Virus record (IMG/VR): IMGVR_UViG_3300047476_002043
Span: 18,024 to 82,023 of that record
Origin: a virus
Direction: 5' to 3' (one strand)
Length of the DNA: 64,000 nt
Position numbers and translations under genes: made by a program. Below the pieces are notes generated by a model, which saw only the letters and a list, made by a program, of their open reading frames with translations, had not been told where the DNA came from and did not search any database. Shown here one piece after another: positions 1 to 9,088 of the stretch; position 1 is the first letter of the stretch; every line of letters starts with the position of its first letter.

Positions 1-863
1 GCGATTTTGTTTTTGAATTCTAGGATTTCGTTGGCCTTTGAATCTTCGAGCAGCTTGACCTTTCTTTCGAGAGCGCTGTATCGAGTCTTGAAATCATCGC
101 GTTCGGCCGCCATCCTTTTGCCGACGCTTTCAACAACTGCCGCCTCTTGGGCGCTTTGAAATTTCTTATGGGCAGTAACAGCTTCATCGGCCGTTAACCC
201 AAGGGCAATCAATGATTCGGTTTCGCTATGCACAAAATTTCCGTCTGTGAATAGTGATTCTATATTTAGAGATGCGGTCATATAAGACACGTCCCCATTA
301 TTAACAACTAGATTCATCGTAGCTTCCGGCGCTTTTACATTGGTTACCGAGATCGGTACTGTAGCACCTGCGAAATAAGCAAAGACATTGCCAGCCCTTG
401 CTTTTGGATCATTGATTACACAAGAGATGAAGAACTTGCTATGAGCATTTTTGATGCTAAGCATTGCCTTCTCAACTGCATCATTCAAGATATCCATTTT
501 GAATGGATGATCAACTTTTGAACCGATGATGGAACTTGAGAACAAGTAGTTTGTCTCGACGTCGTAAAAACTACGACGTTCAATTTCCATCTGTGGAATC
601 TCTATGACGATTGTCTGAAGAGGGATTCCAGAGTAGTACCTCTGGTCCTTCGATGCTCTAGAACCTATGTGATGCCTGACGGTAATCACTAGGTATCCAT
701 GTCTGATCGGATAGGTATCCACAGGAAGTAGTTCTGCTTTGTTGTTGCAGTCTACAGCGTGAATGGGGAGCGGAGTGCCGTTAGAGATGAGGATCTCTTT
801 GTACAAGCCATTGTGACATAGCGCGACGGCATCCGAGGAACATGTATATTTGAATACTCGCAT
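1..863 (-). CDS. Hypothetical protein, C-terminus beyond window edge
   Basis: The minus frame stays open from an ATG at 863 to base 1, giving at least 287 residues with the C-terminus outside the window. The N-terminal part looks globular; roughly the last 70 visible residues are rich in K, E, A and Q and look helical or coiled-coil. No family is recognised. A TATATTAC element lies 47 bases upstream, the same spacing as at the gene starting at 5954, so it is probably an early gene. Confidence 0.75.
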   Translation of the reverse strand, partial: MRVFKYTCSSDAVALCHNGLYKEILISNGTPLPIHAVDCNNKAELLPVDTYPIRHGYLVITVRHHIGSRASKDQRYYSGIPLQTIVIEIPQMEIERRSFYDVETNYLFSSSIIGSKVDHPFKMDILNDAVEKAMLSIKNAHSKFFISCVINDPKARAGNVFAYFAGATVPISVTNVKAPEATMNLVVNNGDVSYMTASLNIESLFTDGNFVHSETESLIALGLTADEAVTAHKKFQSAQEAAVVESVGKRMAAERDDFKTRYSALERKVKLLEDSKANEILEFKNKI

Positions 864-909
864 GATCCAACCTTAGTTATGTCTTCTTGCATTTCGGGGT
901 TGCAAATAG

Positions 910-917
910 GTAATATA
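910..917 (-). promoter_or_regulatory. Early-promoter-like octamer TATATTAC
   Basis: On the minus strand this reads TATATTAC, 47 bases ahead of the ATG at 863. The same octamer, or TACATTAC, precedes the first gene of most minus operons here. It matches the early promoter element reported for phiKZ virion RNA polymerase; its function here is inferred. Confidence 0.7.
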
Positions 918-995
918 GATCTAAAACGATCTTGAAATAACCGGTCTTGCGAGATATAGAGATGGTACGGCAGCGTAAAAAATAAAAAGAACTAG

Positions 996-1025
996 CCACC
1001 CTAGCGGCTCATGCCGCTAGGGTGG
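996..1025 (-). terminator. Hairpin terminator after 1031-2098
   Basis: A 13-bp perfect stem with a 4-base loop lies directly after the stop of the minus gene at 1031. The minus strand continues with a T-rich run, as expected for an intrinsic terminator. Confidence 0.8.
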
Positions 1026-1030
1026 TTTAG

Positions 1031-2098
1031 TCACTTAGGTTTGCTTTCAGGGACAGTCTTCTCTCGAAGATCCAGTATCTTGACGACACCAAATGTTGTA
1101 GCTTGTCTGGCAGTAGGTATCGATGGAGAATAACCAGGAGATGCCAATGTTCCAACGCCCTGGAGGACATTGTTATTGGAGCTTGTAGCAACGATATTTG
1201 TCGCTTTAGCCATTCTCTGCTGATTTGTATCGATAGCTCCAATCTCTGTCAGAACAGAACTCGATTTAGAGTAGCGATCTGTAGTCGCCACGTTTATCAT
1301 CGGATCGAATGTCTGTCCAACAGATGCTGATCTTGGTTGTTGGATGACGGACGAGAAGATATCGACGCCAACTGATCCATATTGCTTTATGGTGTCTCCG
1401 GTCACTGTATCTTTAGCCTGAACACCAACAACAGACTTAGCTGCTGCTATGTTCTCGTCTGTTCCAGGCATGGCAGCAAGACAGTTTTCCGTATTCTCCT
1501 CCAGGTCAGGATTGAATTCGGCAGGATTGTTTTCTGATGCTTCCTTGAAGATGTCCATCGCTCCAGACTTAGCTACGGTATCGAACACGTTACCAAGAAG
1601 AGTTGGTGAAGCCTGAGCTACCGCTAAGGGATCGCCGGAGATGATTCCTTCGGCGTTGTTCCTATCTACTCCTGAGTATTCTAGAACATCACCAATTTTG
1701 TTGATGACGTACTGACCACCAGATTTAGTTTTGTCCCAAACCGTAGCACCGACATCTTTTGTCTTTTCCCAGAAAGAAGGTTCTGGGTCAAAATCTGGAG
1801 CGTCATCGGTTGATGCGGCGCCGTCTTGATTAGGAGCGACGACGTTGATATCTTCGATCGCTCTATACTGATTCGACGTTAATGAAGTCTTGTCTGAGTA
1901 GAAATTAGAGAATGCATCAGATTTGGCTCTTGCCAATTCTGTATCATTTGTAATTGCGTATGGCGTGTTGGCCTGAAGCGCCTTCAGTGTTTTGGGATCA
2001 ACTTGACTCAGATAGGTGGTATCCGACGAAGTTGTCTTGGCGACTTGAGGAGACGAGACGGGCTTTTGAGTTTCGGTAATGAATAGACCGTTTGGCAT
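1031..2098 (-). CDS. Hypothetical protein, 355 aa
   Basis: The ATG at 2098 follows a good AAGGAG site. The protein is rich in Ser, Thr, Asn and Asp, has low-complexity N- and C-terminal stretches, no membrane segment and no recognised motif. Such composition is common in virion or scaffold-like phage proteins, but that is only an inference. It follows the RNAP beta fragment gene and is separated from it by a hairpin at 2137-2166. No early octamer precedes it. Confidence 0.8.
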   Translation of the reverse strand: MPNGLFITETQKPVSSPQVAKTTSSDTTYLSQVDPKTLKALQANTPYAITNDTELARAKSDAFSNFYSDKTSLTSNQYRAIEDINVVAPNQDGAASTDDAPDFDPEPSFWEKTKDVGATVWDKTKSGGQYVINKIGDVLEYSGVDRNNAEGIISGDPLAVAQASPTLLGNVFDTVAKSGAMDIFKEASENNPAEFNPDLEENTENCLAAMPGTDENIAAAKSVVGVQAKDTVTGDTIKQYGSVGVDIFSSVIQQPRSASVGQTFDPMINVATTDRYSKSSSVLTEIGAIDTNQQRMAKATNIVATSSNNNVLQGVGTLASPGYSPSIPTARQATTFGVVKILDLREKTVPESKPK

Positions 2099-2136
2099 GT
2101 GAATCTCCTTGAATTAAACATATAATCGTCTAAGAC

Positions 2137-2166
2137 CTACCAGCTGGCCGCTAAGCCAGCTGGTAG
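2137..2166 (-). terminator. Hairpin between two minus genes
   Basis: A 12-bp perfect stem with a 6-base loop sits after the stop at 2175 and before the start at 2098. No strong T-run follows, so it could be an RNA processing or stability element instead of a full terminator. Confidence 0.6.
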
Positions 2167-2174
2167 ATTTAGAG

Positions 2175-2852
2175 TCATTCATCGATGAGGTTGCTATCAA
2201 TGTGCATACCCGCAAGGAGCACACTTGCAACTTGAGCCGTTCTGCTGACCGAACCACCAGGGATGTTCTTGAGGCTGGCGCTGCCAGTCTCTTCCAACAT
2301 AGCTCGGAAACTACCGTAGGCATTGATATCACCACCACGAACTGTAACCAATTCATTGAGTGTGTTTTTCAATCCTTTAGCACTAAGAGCCTGAATCTCG
2401 GGAGCAGTAACAGACGAAGCTCTGTCCTTACCTGTAACCTGACCAGTGATCATATCGATCCGGCGGTCACTATCAGGAACACTGAGCTTCTTATCCAAGA
2501 ACTGCTGCATCCTTCTCAGTGGAAGCCTGAGGATAGGGAGCTTATGTCTCGATCTGTAGTGCGTCTTGAGTTCTTTGTCGTAGAACCATACGTAATCGAA
2601 CAACTTAACGTCGACCTTTTTAGCCGTAGCCAGGATTTGGTCGAGCGAGATTCGTTTAGTCATGTTTGGAACGGAGAAGTTGAATTGCACTCTTCCTTCT
2701 CGCATATTGGTCATGAAAGTTGTTAGCTCTTTGTCGGACATGTTGGTAAACATATCGACATATCGCTTGACGTTTGTTCCGTTAGGATCGATTCCAGAAA
2801 GACTCTGGACATAAGAGATGAGCGCCTTGCGTTTGCTCGCCATGTCAGCCAT
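2175..2852 (-). CDS. RNA polymerase beta subunit, C-terminal fragment
   Basis: This 225-residue protein resembles the extreme C-terminus of bacterial RpoB. Two stretches fit in order: an N-terminal part like the RpoB segment SDEEVMRLAENLRKG (here SDKELTTFMTNMREG, about residues 40-54), and a later part of the form GQVTGK, EIQAL, LNELVTVRGGD (about residues 138-175), matching the RpoB end GGQRFGEMEVWAL to LTVKSDD. phiKZ-like phages split beta and beta-prime over several genes, which explains the short length. Whether it belongs to the virion or non-virion polymerase cannot be told. The start at 2852 has AAAGGAG seven bases upstream. The match is by eye, so the family call is likely but not certain. 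Confidence 0.68.
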   Translation of the reverse strand: MADMASKRKALISYVQSLSGIDPNGTNVKRYVDMFTNMSDKELTTFMTNMREGRVQFNFSVPNMTKRISLDQILATAKKVDVKLFDYVWFYDKELKTHYRSRHKLPILRLPLRRMQQFLDKKLSVPDSDRRIDMITGQVTGKDRASSVTAPEIQALSAKGLKNTLNELVTVRGGDINAYGSFRAMLEETGSASLKNIPGGSVSRTAQVASVLLAGMHIDSNLIDE

Positions 2853-2898
2853 GATAGACTCCTTTTTGAATTAGATGTATACGATGACTGACATCTAT

Positions 2899-3129
2899 TC
2901 ATCTAAAGATTGCGTTACTAAGATCTTTAAGTTTTTGTCTGAGCTCTTCTTGTGTAGTGTCATCAAGAACGATACGCTGTGTTTCTGTTGATTTGAATAC
3001 ATACGAAGTATCTCTGTTCTTAGCCATTTCTTCTCTAAGTTCAGCGATCTTCTTCGCACATATTTCTGTGTCAGTCCCATCTAAAGAAATGAGTGTTTTA
3101 AGACTGACGATGGTCTCTTTTTTAGACAT
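2899..3129 (-). CDS. Small helical protein, 76 aa
   Basis: The ATG at 3129 follows GAGGAG. The charged protein has heptad-like spacing (KKIAELREEMAKN, ELRQKLKDL), suggesting a short coiled coil. It sits between topoisomerase A and the RNAP beta fragment, with small gaps and the same strand. No family is recognised. Confidence 0.75.
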   Translation of the reverse strand: MSKKETIVSLKTLISLDGTDTEICAKKIAELREEMAKNRDTSYVFKSTETQRIVLDDTTQEELRQKLKDLSNAIFR

Positions 3130-3171
3130 AGGTTTATCTCCTCAAAAAAAAAATTAATACACTGGACACAA

Positions 3172-3198
3172 CCTCCGGGAGCGATGAGCTCCCGGAGG
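3172..3198 (-). terminator. Hairpin after topoisomerase A gene
   Basis: An 11-bp perfect stem with a 5-base loop lies 12 bases past the stop of the gene at 3210. A run of nine T on the minus strand occurs about 25 bases further on, so it may end the topoisomerase transcript. Confidence 0.6.
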
Positions 3199-3209
3199 CA
3201 ACTTGTTCT

Positions 3210-5450
3210 TTATTTCAAATGCATCAGGTGTGTTCCATACTTACTCAGGGATCTTCCATCGCTGGATGATCTCTTGGAAAGATCGATAATGATCGACCCG
3301 GCCGTTTCGGAAGAATGGATTAGAACGTGCGCGATAGAAATGCGATTCAAGTGGGATTCGGGAACAGAGATGATCGAATCTTCACCAGGCTTCCAAACAG
3401 TCAAGATTGTCGTCTCGCCAAGTGGCGACCGTCTCAACCTACCGCTAGTTTCGAGTTTCACAACACGCACGACATTTTTCTCGTTGGAGTTGATGTATGC
3501 GATGTAGACCTCATTACTAACGATCGGGTATACGTTTTCGATATCACTTAAGATACCGGTGCTATCCGCACTTTTACGTACGGCCAAATCGTTGGGAGTC
3601 AGGATCTTGAGACAACCGTCTTTGTCAATTGTCAAGAATTGCTCACTGACGTGAACGTACTTAACATCCGGTTCATCCCTATAGTGTAGTCCCTTAACCG
3701 CAAAGATAGTTGTCGGGTTCTTGCGAATACCGACTGTAAATTTGTGTTTCCGGTTGGACACTTGGAAATGTTTCGTAACGAATTCTTTAGGGAAGCTGAG
3801 TTCACTCTCATCGTCCAATCCGTCGTCATGGTGACGAACCTTATTCTTAACTCCATTGGGGTAGAGCCGAATATCGGTATCGATACCGAAGCGACTAATG
3901 ATCATGTCGGCTTCGGTCAAGGAATTGAATTGGATACGTCCCTGGCCGATCGTAGCACATCCGATGAACGAAGGAACGGCACTGCGTCTATGCCCGAATT
4001 CTCCGCCGAATTTCTTGCGGATGTTTTCAGCAGCTTCGCAGATGACCGCATCGATCATGAACATCTTCTTCTGAACTTCCACGCTTTCTGTGTGGATACG
4101 TTCGAGGTCAAGCTTAAGCTTTTCCACGTTGATGTTGGTAATACTACCGAGTGTGATCTCGCTCAAGTATTTAGCCTGGAACTGAGTCATACCAAATCGC
4201 TCAATGAGCGGTTGGATAGTGTCCTCAGGTTTCTTTGCATTCTTGAAGATTTGGAAGACGGCATCCATGTCAGTGTGTGCCATGAGGATAGCCTCAAAGC
4301 GACGCATAGCGATGGTGAGATGCCTCTGGGTATTCTTGAAGCCAGCGAGAACTGATCGCTTGCGCTCTTGGTACCACATATCGAGAACATCGAAGGGTGA
4401 TAACTCAGGGCACTTACGCTCCTTTGTGAAGAAGCGGTTGCAAGGAGTGTAGCGACCAGTGAACTCGATCAGTTTCTTGAGGGGTTCGATGACATCCCAG
4501 GGAGATACGCCACGCTTGAGTGTGAATTCAACCCTGCTGTCCATACATCCCTTAGATGCATTGGTAATCCCGTCGATGTTCAGGTTGACGAAGTTTTCTT
4601 TTTTGTCAACGATCATCTTACCAACATTCTTTTCTGCTTGAGAAAAGTTCTTGAAGTACGGAAGGGTTCTGAGGATGATGGATTTTGGAGTAACTTCCAT
4701 TGCACCATCCTGAACGATGGAGCATTTGAAATCACCACTCCGATAAGCTTCAAGAAGTTCGGCTTCATTTCTCAGGAGACCGTCTGTTGGAGTATCCGGG
4801 ATGAGGAAGTGTCCAAGTTGCTCATTCAGCTCTTTGGCCGGTGGGCGGAAACCGAATTTGTTGTAGAGATTGACATAAGCGACAGTCAGTCTACAAAGTG
4901 CATCGAGATTGAGGGTGGTTGGTGAAGTCTTGAACCCGATGGACATACCAAAGCCGCCAGTGATCAAAGCCATAGGCAGAGCAGGGATGAGATAATCCGG
5001 CTCTTTGGTAGTTTCAGTATCCGACGTAACCATGTTGAGTGTGCCCAACTCGGTATTGTCGAAGTACACAGCTCTTGTGAACTTATGTTCCTGAACTTCA
5101 AGATAACGCGGCTGAGCTGGTTTACCGCCACCGTAGTCACCTACGTTAGTCTCAGCGTAAAGCAGAGGCACGATGAAGTTGAAGGGTTGACAGAGGTGAG
5201 AGATCGCTTCGTTCACGGATGAGTCACCACTAACGTGGTATTTCTCAAGCACATCACCACCAAGAACGGTAGCTTTATGCTTTCCAGGATTGCGATGATA
5301 GATAGTCCAAAGGATCCTTTTCTGGATCGGCTTCAGTCCATCGATGACGTGCGGGAGTTTGGTGGCAACCGTGTGTAGACCATAGTCTCGGTAGTCCGAG
5401 ACAACGGCTTCATCGGCGTTCATTTTTCCATTTACTGTATCTTCTGCCAT
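3210..5450 (-). CDS. DNA topoisomerase II, GyrA/ParC-like subunit
   Basis: The 746-residue protein has the breakage-reunion domain of type IIA topoisomerases. Visible marks are DGLKPIQKRILW near residues 38-49, KYHVSGDSSV at 70-79, and the Arg-Tyr pair in PAQPRYLEV with Tyr116 as the probable DNA-linking residue. IPALPMALITGGFG near 165 matches the conserved GyrA tower-side loop. The C-terminal half resembles T4-type medium subunits more than the GyrA beta-pinwheel, but this is uncertain. With the B subunit at 6152-8656 it should form the phage topoisomerase that relieves supercoils in replication. The start at 5450 has GGAGA six bases upstream; a longer reading to 5486 would run through the preceding hairpin and is less likely. 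Confidence 0.93.
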   Translation of the reverse strand: MAEDTVNGKMNADEAVVSDYRDYGLHTVATKLPHVIDGLKPIQKRILWTIYHRNPGKHKATVLGGDVLEKYHVSGDSSVNEAISHLCQPFNFIVPLLYAETNVGDYGGGKPAQPRYLEVQEHKFTRAVYFDNTELGTLNMVTSDTETTKEPDYLIPALPMALITGGFGMSIGFKTSPTTLNLDALCRLTVAYVNLYNKFGFRPPAKELNEQLGHFLIPDTPTDGLLRNEAELLEAYRSGDFKCSIVQDGAMEVTPKSIILRTLPYFKNFSQAEKNVGKMIVDKKENFVNLNIDGITNASKGCMDSRVEFTLKRGVSPWDVIEPLKKLIEFTGRYTPCNRFFTKERKCPELSPFDVLDMWYQERKRSVLAGFKNTQRHLTIAMRRFEAILMAHTDMDAVFQIFKNAKKPEDTIQPLIERFGMTQFQAKYLSEITLGSITNINVEKLKLDLERIHTESVEVQKKMFMIDAVICEAAENIRKKFGGEFGHRRSAVPSFIGCATIGQGRIQFNSLTEADMIISRFGIDTDIRLYPNGVKNKVRHHDDGLDDESELSFPKEFVTKHFQVSNRKHKFTVGIRKNPTTIFAVKGLHYRDEPDVKYVHVSEQFLTIDKDGCLKILTPNDLAVRKSADSTGILSDIENVYPIVSNEVYIAYINSNEKNVVRVVKLETSGRLRRSPLGETTILTVWKPGEDSIISVPESHLNRISIAHVLIHSSETAGSIIIDLSKRSSSDGRSLSKYGTHLMHLK

Positions 5451-5467
5451 GAGGGTCTCCAAAAAAT

Positions 5468-5497
5468 AACCGCAGCCAGTTTTCACCAGCTGCGGTT
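5468..5497 (-). terminator. Hairpin terminator or attenuator ahead of topoisomerase A
   Basis: On the minus strand this folds as a 13-bp stem with a GAAA tetraloop and two G-U pairs that exist only in minus-strand RNA, followed by six T. It lies after the stop at 5505 and just before the ribosome site of the topoisomerase A gene, so it may limit read-through into that gene. Confidence 0.75.
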
Positions 5498-5504
5498 GTT
5501 GAGG

Positions 5505-5954
5505 TTAGAGTTGAACTTGTCGATGAGCTGAGGTGTTGATGTTGGAATAAGTGAAGCTACGGACCGTGGCCTTCTTATCAACAAGAGTCACACTGATGTC
5601 GACGGAATAGCCGAGGATACATTCAAGAATTTCAACGAACTTCTTGTACGTGATTTCATTCCTGGCCAAAGTTGAAAGGAGATTCCCTCTACCCGATGAG
5701 ATCCTACTTGGGGTTTCACCAAGAACAACTCTGGCGTACTCAGCATATCGATCGGTGATGTACTCTTTGCTAACCTTGTCGTCAACTAGAATTCTTCTGA
5801 GGATTTTCATCAGTGGGTGCGATGTGTTATGAACATCCTCTTCTCTAAAGAGGGGATCACCATCCATAGCATCCGACCGATCAAAGTTGACCCCTTCTTC
5901 CATCAACTGATGGAACGATTTGTAGGCTACGTCTTTTGACGGTGGAAATTGCAT
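5505..5954 (-). CDS. Hypothetical protein, 149 aa
   Basis: A charged soluble protein of unknown family. The start is set at 5954 because AAGGAG lies 10 bases upstream and because it then stands 47 bases from a TACATTAC element, the same distance as at 863; an upstream start at 5975 is possible. It is the first gene of a unit that continues through a hairpin into topoisomerase A. Confidence 0.75.
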   Translation of the reverse strand: MQFPPSKDVAYKSFHQLMEEGVNFDRSDAMDGDPLFREEDVHNTSHPLMKILRRILVDDKVSKEYITDRYAEYARVVLGETPSRISSGRGNLLSTLARNEITYKKFVEILECILGYSVDISVTLVDKKATVRSFTYSNINTSAHRQVQL

Positions 5955-6000
5955 GTCACTATGACTCCTTGACATGGGTTGAGGTTGAGGTTACCTTAAG

Positions 6001-6008
6001 GTAATGTA
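6001..6008 (-). promoter_or_regulatory. Early-promoter-like octamer TACATTAC
   Basis: The minus strand reads TACATTAC, 47 bases upstream of the start at 5954. It is one of eleven copies before minus operons. Confidence 0.65.
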
Positions 6009-6068
6009 TGTCTGAATGTCTTCTCATCTCTTTTCATCCTGGGGAGGTGGGCGATGAAAGATTAAGAG

Positions 6069-6142
<74 letters not shown>

Positions 6143-6151
6143 AATGTATCG

Positions 6152-8656
6152 TTACTCTGCGTCGATGTAATCATCATCCTTAGCGCCCTTGAACTTGAGA
6201 ACTTGCTCAAGATCTTGGAGGTTTTCTTGGATGAGCATCTTACGCAGTTTCGTTGCAACACCAAAGATTTCGTGGATGATGTCAACATCACCGACGTTCG
6301 TGATCTTGGTGTAACTACGAGTGAGCGGGTCCAAACAAACATGCACAAGCTGGGCAGGAGGAACCTGAGCCAACCCTTTGAGTCTGCTAGGAACAAAGTA
6401 TTCGTTGATGGTCTGGAAGACTTGATAGAGCTGGAGATAAGTCATCATCCTCTCGTTGTAAAGGGGCGAATGTCTTGTTGTCACAGTCACGTAAATCCTG
6501 TTGTGCTTAACTGCCCGCAAGGTAGGCAACACATTCATGCGGATTTCAGTAGCCAAGTCTTTGCACTGAATAACAGTGTCAACATTACCTACGGTAAGGA
6601 TGAGACTGTCGCTTTCTTTTCGGTATTCGCAGTGGTCAAGTGCAAGACCTTCTTTGATCTTCTCAGGATTGATAGGATCAAGATGATCGACAACACTCAC
6701 CAAGCTTTCAAGGATATGCGGATCGATGATCAGTTTGGTGGCAACCGCATTGATGATGCGACCAACCTCATAGATCAGATAGCAGAAGTCTCTGAATGCT
6801 GCGCCGGACAGTTCATGATGAGCGACCTCACCATAGACCTTGATGCGAAGAAGGGAATTGTACATGTCAACTCGCTGATCCATCAATGCATGTGCATCTC
6901 TGGCAAAAATCCGAAGCTTCTTGTGAAGCAGTAGATACAACGGCGGGTTGATCATGATAACGCGACCGGAAGTGACAATCAGAGGATTGATCTTGTAGAG
7001 CGTACCGATGCAGAGTGACCGGATATGATAGCCGTCACAGTCAGCGTCAGCCAGCAAGCAGATCGTCGCGAAGTTCATGTTGTCAAGATTGGTATCAGTT
7101 GGGCTAACACCAAGGATCTTGCTCAAGTCTTGATACATTTCGCTAGAGCGAAGCTGGCGCGTTTCTTTCTTGAACGGATTGGTAGGCTTGCCACGACACT
7201 TGTACACAGCTTGAGTCTGTGCATTGCGGTGTTGCTTAATGTAGTCACCGGACGAGTCGCCTTCAGCGAAGAAGATCTCGGTGATGGTCTTGTCACGAGA
7301 AACACATTCAAGGTAACAATCAGGGTTATTGAGTGTATACTTGAGGTTCTTGAGGCCGTTGTTGGATTTGAGGTCGCGATTGAGGAATCGCTTGTAGCGC
7401 TCTTCAACATCCTCAAAGATTTGAAGAAGGTAATCCTTCCAGAAGTCGTCACCAAGACGTTCGCATGCTTTGATGAGGCTAGCCGTGAATTGCTTCAAGA
7501 ACTCATTGTCGCTGAAGTTATTCTTGGCTTGGTCATCAAAGTTGGCTCCTTGCCATTCTGCCATGATGATGATACCACCAGGTAGTTGGTAGAAGTTCTC
7601 GAAGTAGTCTCGCATTTCAACATCTGCGATCTTCTTCATGAGCATCTTTTTGATAACGGAAATTGTACCGAAGACATGTGATGCCTTAGGGTTTTGGATG
7701 CGGACCATGTTAACCGCAGCAACCATCATCTGACTTCTTTTACCGAAGTCTTTCTGAAGGAAGGTTTGAATCGTGTATCCAAGGCGACCATCAACATTGA
7801 TGTCTTGTTCGATGATGGGCGATTCCCAAAGAACAGGAGCATTGATGCCGTTGGAGCGAAGAACATAGCTACTGAAACTTACGTTCTCCGGGGAGAGGTA
7901 GATTTCTCTAGCGCTATTGGTTTCGCGTTTGTAGTAGAGTGAGCGCCAGATGTCTTCGATCGGAGCCCCAATGTGGTAATCAGGATCTTCTGCGATTGAA
8001 CAGGCTTTGACTGAGAATCTGATGTTCCTAACGAAAGTTGCTTCGAAGTCGAGGTAGTCCAAGAGCAGCTTGATGCCGCTATCAGGAGTGTCCTCAAAGA
8101 AATCGCCAGCGTCTTTGTAGACTGTCCAGTCGGGCTCATAAATGACTGTAACACCATCAAGTGAACGGTCTTCTGGATGCATCTCAAGAACCTCGCTCCT
8201 CATGGTCTTACCAAGACGAGAATGAACGATGGCGAAACCATCACGACGACGAGAGATGACAGTGATGAATTTCGAGAGAGCATTGGTGGCCTTAACGCCA
8301 ACACCGAATGTACCGATGGATGTAGTGTAGGAAGAGGGTGACCACTTACCGGATGTACCATACTTGGTGTACGATGCGTCAAGTTTGTGAAGTGGGATAC
8401 CGCGACCTGTGTCGGTGATGATGACTTGGAATCGACCTTCGGCTTTCAGAACGAAAGTGATAGAGATCAAATGCTTCTTATCTTTCGTGATTTTGGCTTC
8501 ATCGATAGAGTTGTCGATGATTTCCTTGAGCAACTGATACATCCCCTTTTGGTTGGGAGAAAAGCCATACATCGTAGGCTTAAGGCGGATGTGATCGAGT
8601 ACCGTTTCAACTGATTCAATGTCTTTAGCTTCGTAAGACTTGGTATTCACGCTCAT
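6152..8656 (-). CDS. DNA topoisomerase II, GyrB/ParE-like subunit
   Basis: The 834-residue protein has an N-terminal GHKL ATPase: EIIDNSIDEA at residues 45-54, DTGRGIP at 82-88 and GTFGVGVKATNALS soon after. A TOPRIM domain follows in the middle of the protein, with FFAEGDSSGD and DADCDGYHI holding the metal-binding acidic residues. Both modules are in one chain, unlike T4 where they are split. It should pair with the A subunit at 3210-5450. AAGGAG precedes the ATG at 8656. It follows a small gene at 8681 and a dNMP-kinase-like gene, forming a nucleotide and DNA topology operon that starts at the octamer at 9768. Confidence 0.95.
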   Translation of the reverse strand: MSVNTKSYEAKDIESVETVLDHIRLKPTMYGFSPNQKGMYQLLKEIIDNSIDEAKITKDKKHLISITFVLKAEGRFQVIITDTGRGIPLHKLDASYTKYGTSGKWSPSSYTTSIGTFGVGVKATNALSKFITVISRRRDGFAIVHSRLGKTMRSEVLEMHPEDRSLDGVTVIYEPDWTVYKDAGDFFEDTPDSGIKLLLDYLDFEATFVRNIRFSVKACSIAEDPDYHIGAPIEDIWRSLYYKRETNSAREIYLSPENVSFSSYVLRSNGINAPVLWESPIIEQDINVDGRLGYTIQTFLQKDFGKRSQMMVAAVNMVRIQNPKASHVFGTISVIKKMLMKKIADVEMRDYFENFYQLPGGIIIMAEWQGANFDDQAKNNFSDNEFLKQFTASLIKACERLGDDFWKDYLLQIFEDVEERYKRFLNRDLKSNNGLKNLKYTLNNPDCYLECVSRDKTITEIFFAEGDSSGDYIKQHRNAQTQAVYKCRGKPTNPFKKETRQLRSSEMYQDLSKILGVSPTDTNLDNMNFATICLLADADCDGYHIRSLCIGTLYKINPLIVTSGRVIMINPPLYLLLHKKLRIFARDAHALMDQRVDMYNSLLRIKVYGEVAHHELSGAAFRDFCYLIYEVGRIINAVATKLIIDPHILESLVSVVDHLDPINPEKIKEGLALDHCEYRKESDSLILTVGNVDTVIQCKDLATEIRMNVLPTLRAVKHNRIYVTVTTRHSPLYNERMMTYLQLYQVFQTINEYFVPSRLKGLAQVPPAQLVHVCLDPLTRSYTKITNVGDVDIIHEIFGVATKLRKMLIQENLQDLEQVLKFKGAKDDDYIDAE

Positions 8657-8680
8657 GAAAATCTCCTTGGTTGGGGTGGG

Positions 8681-9073
8681 TTAAAAGAAACCGAGCTCAT
8701 GCGCAAATTCGAGGCAGGCTTGAGCATCGATCTGGGTGATGTTTTCAACAGTAGCCAAATCAGCCAATGTAAAATCCGGGTTATCGACGTGCAGGGTGGC
8801 AACCGAATACGCCTTATCTTGATTGGTCTGAATACTGTTGTAAGTGTACTTGGAGCAGATATCGAAATCATACTCCTTGAGTCTGATGCTCTTAATGATG
8901 TTCGCTGGGACATGGGAGAAGTAGAAAGCTATCCGCTCATCACTCCACCCATCCAGCATGTGATGACAGATGTCAACTATGTCTTCATCCTGAAGAATTT
9001 GTACACATCCATCCACATCTTTTCTGCGTGGGAGATAGATTATGCTTGGCGCTTTGACATGTTCATCATACAT
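8681..9073 (-). CDS. Hypothetical protein, 130 aa
   Basis: The start at 9073 has TAGGAG upstream. The protein is mainly alpha-helical by composition, with segments such as GWSDERIAFYF and LADLATVENIT that could form a helix-turn-helix, but no family is recognised. It lies between the dNMP-kinase-like gene and topoisomerase B on one transcript. Confidence 0.78.
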   Translation of the reverse strand: MYDEHVKAPSIIYLPRRKDVDGCVQILQDEDIVDICHHMLDGWSDERIAFYFSHVPANIIKSIRLKEYDFDICSKYTYNSIQTNQDKAYSVATLHVDNPDFTLADLATVENITQIDAQACLEFAHELGFF

Positions 9074-9088
9074 AATCCATCTCCTATG

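Noticed and set aside
3744-4355. Long plus frame inside topoisomerase A
   Set aside because: Shadow of a strongly supported minus gene; no own signals. The same holds for the plus frames inside topoisomerase B, the ligase and the polymerase.
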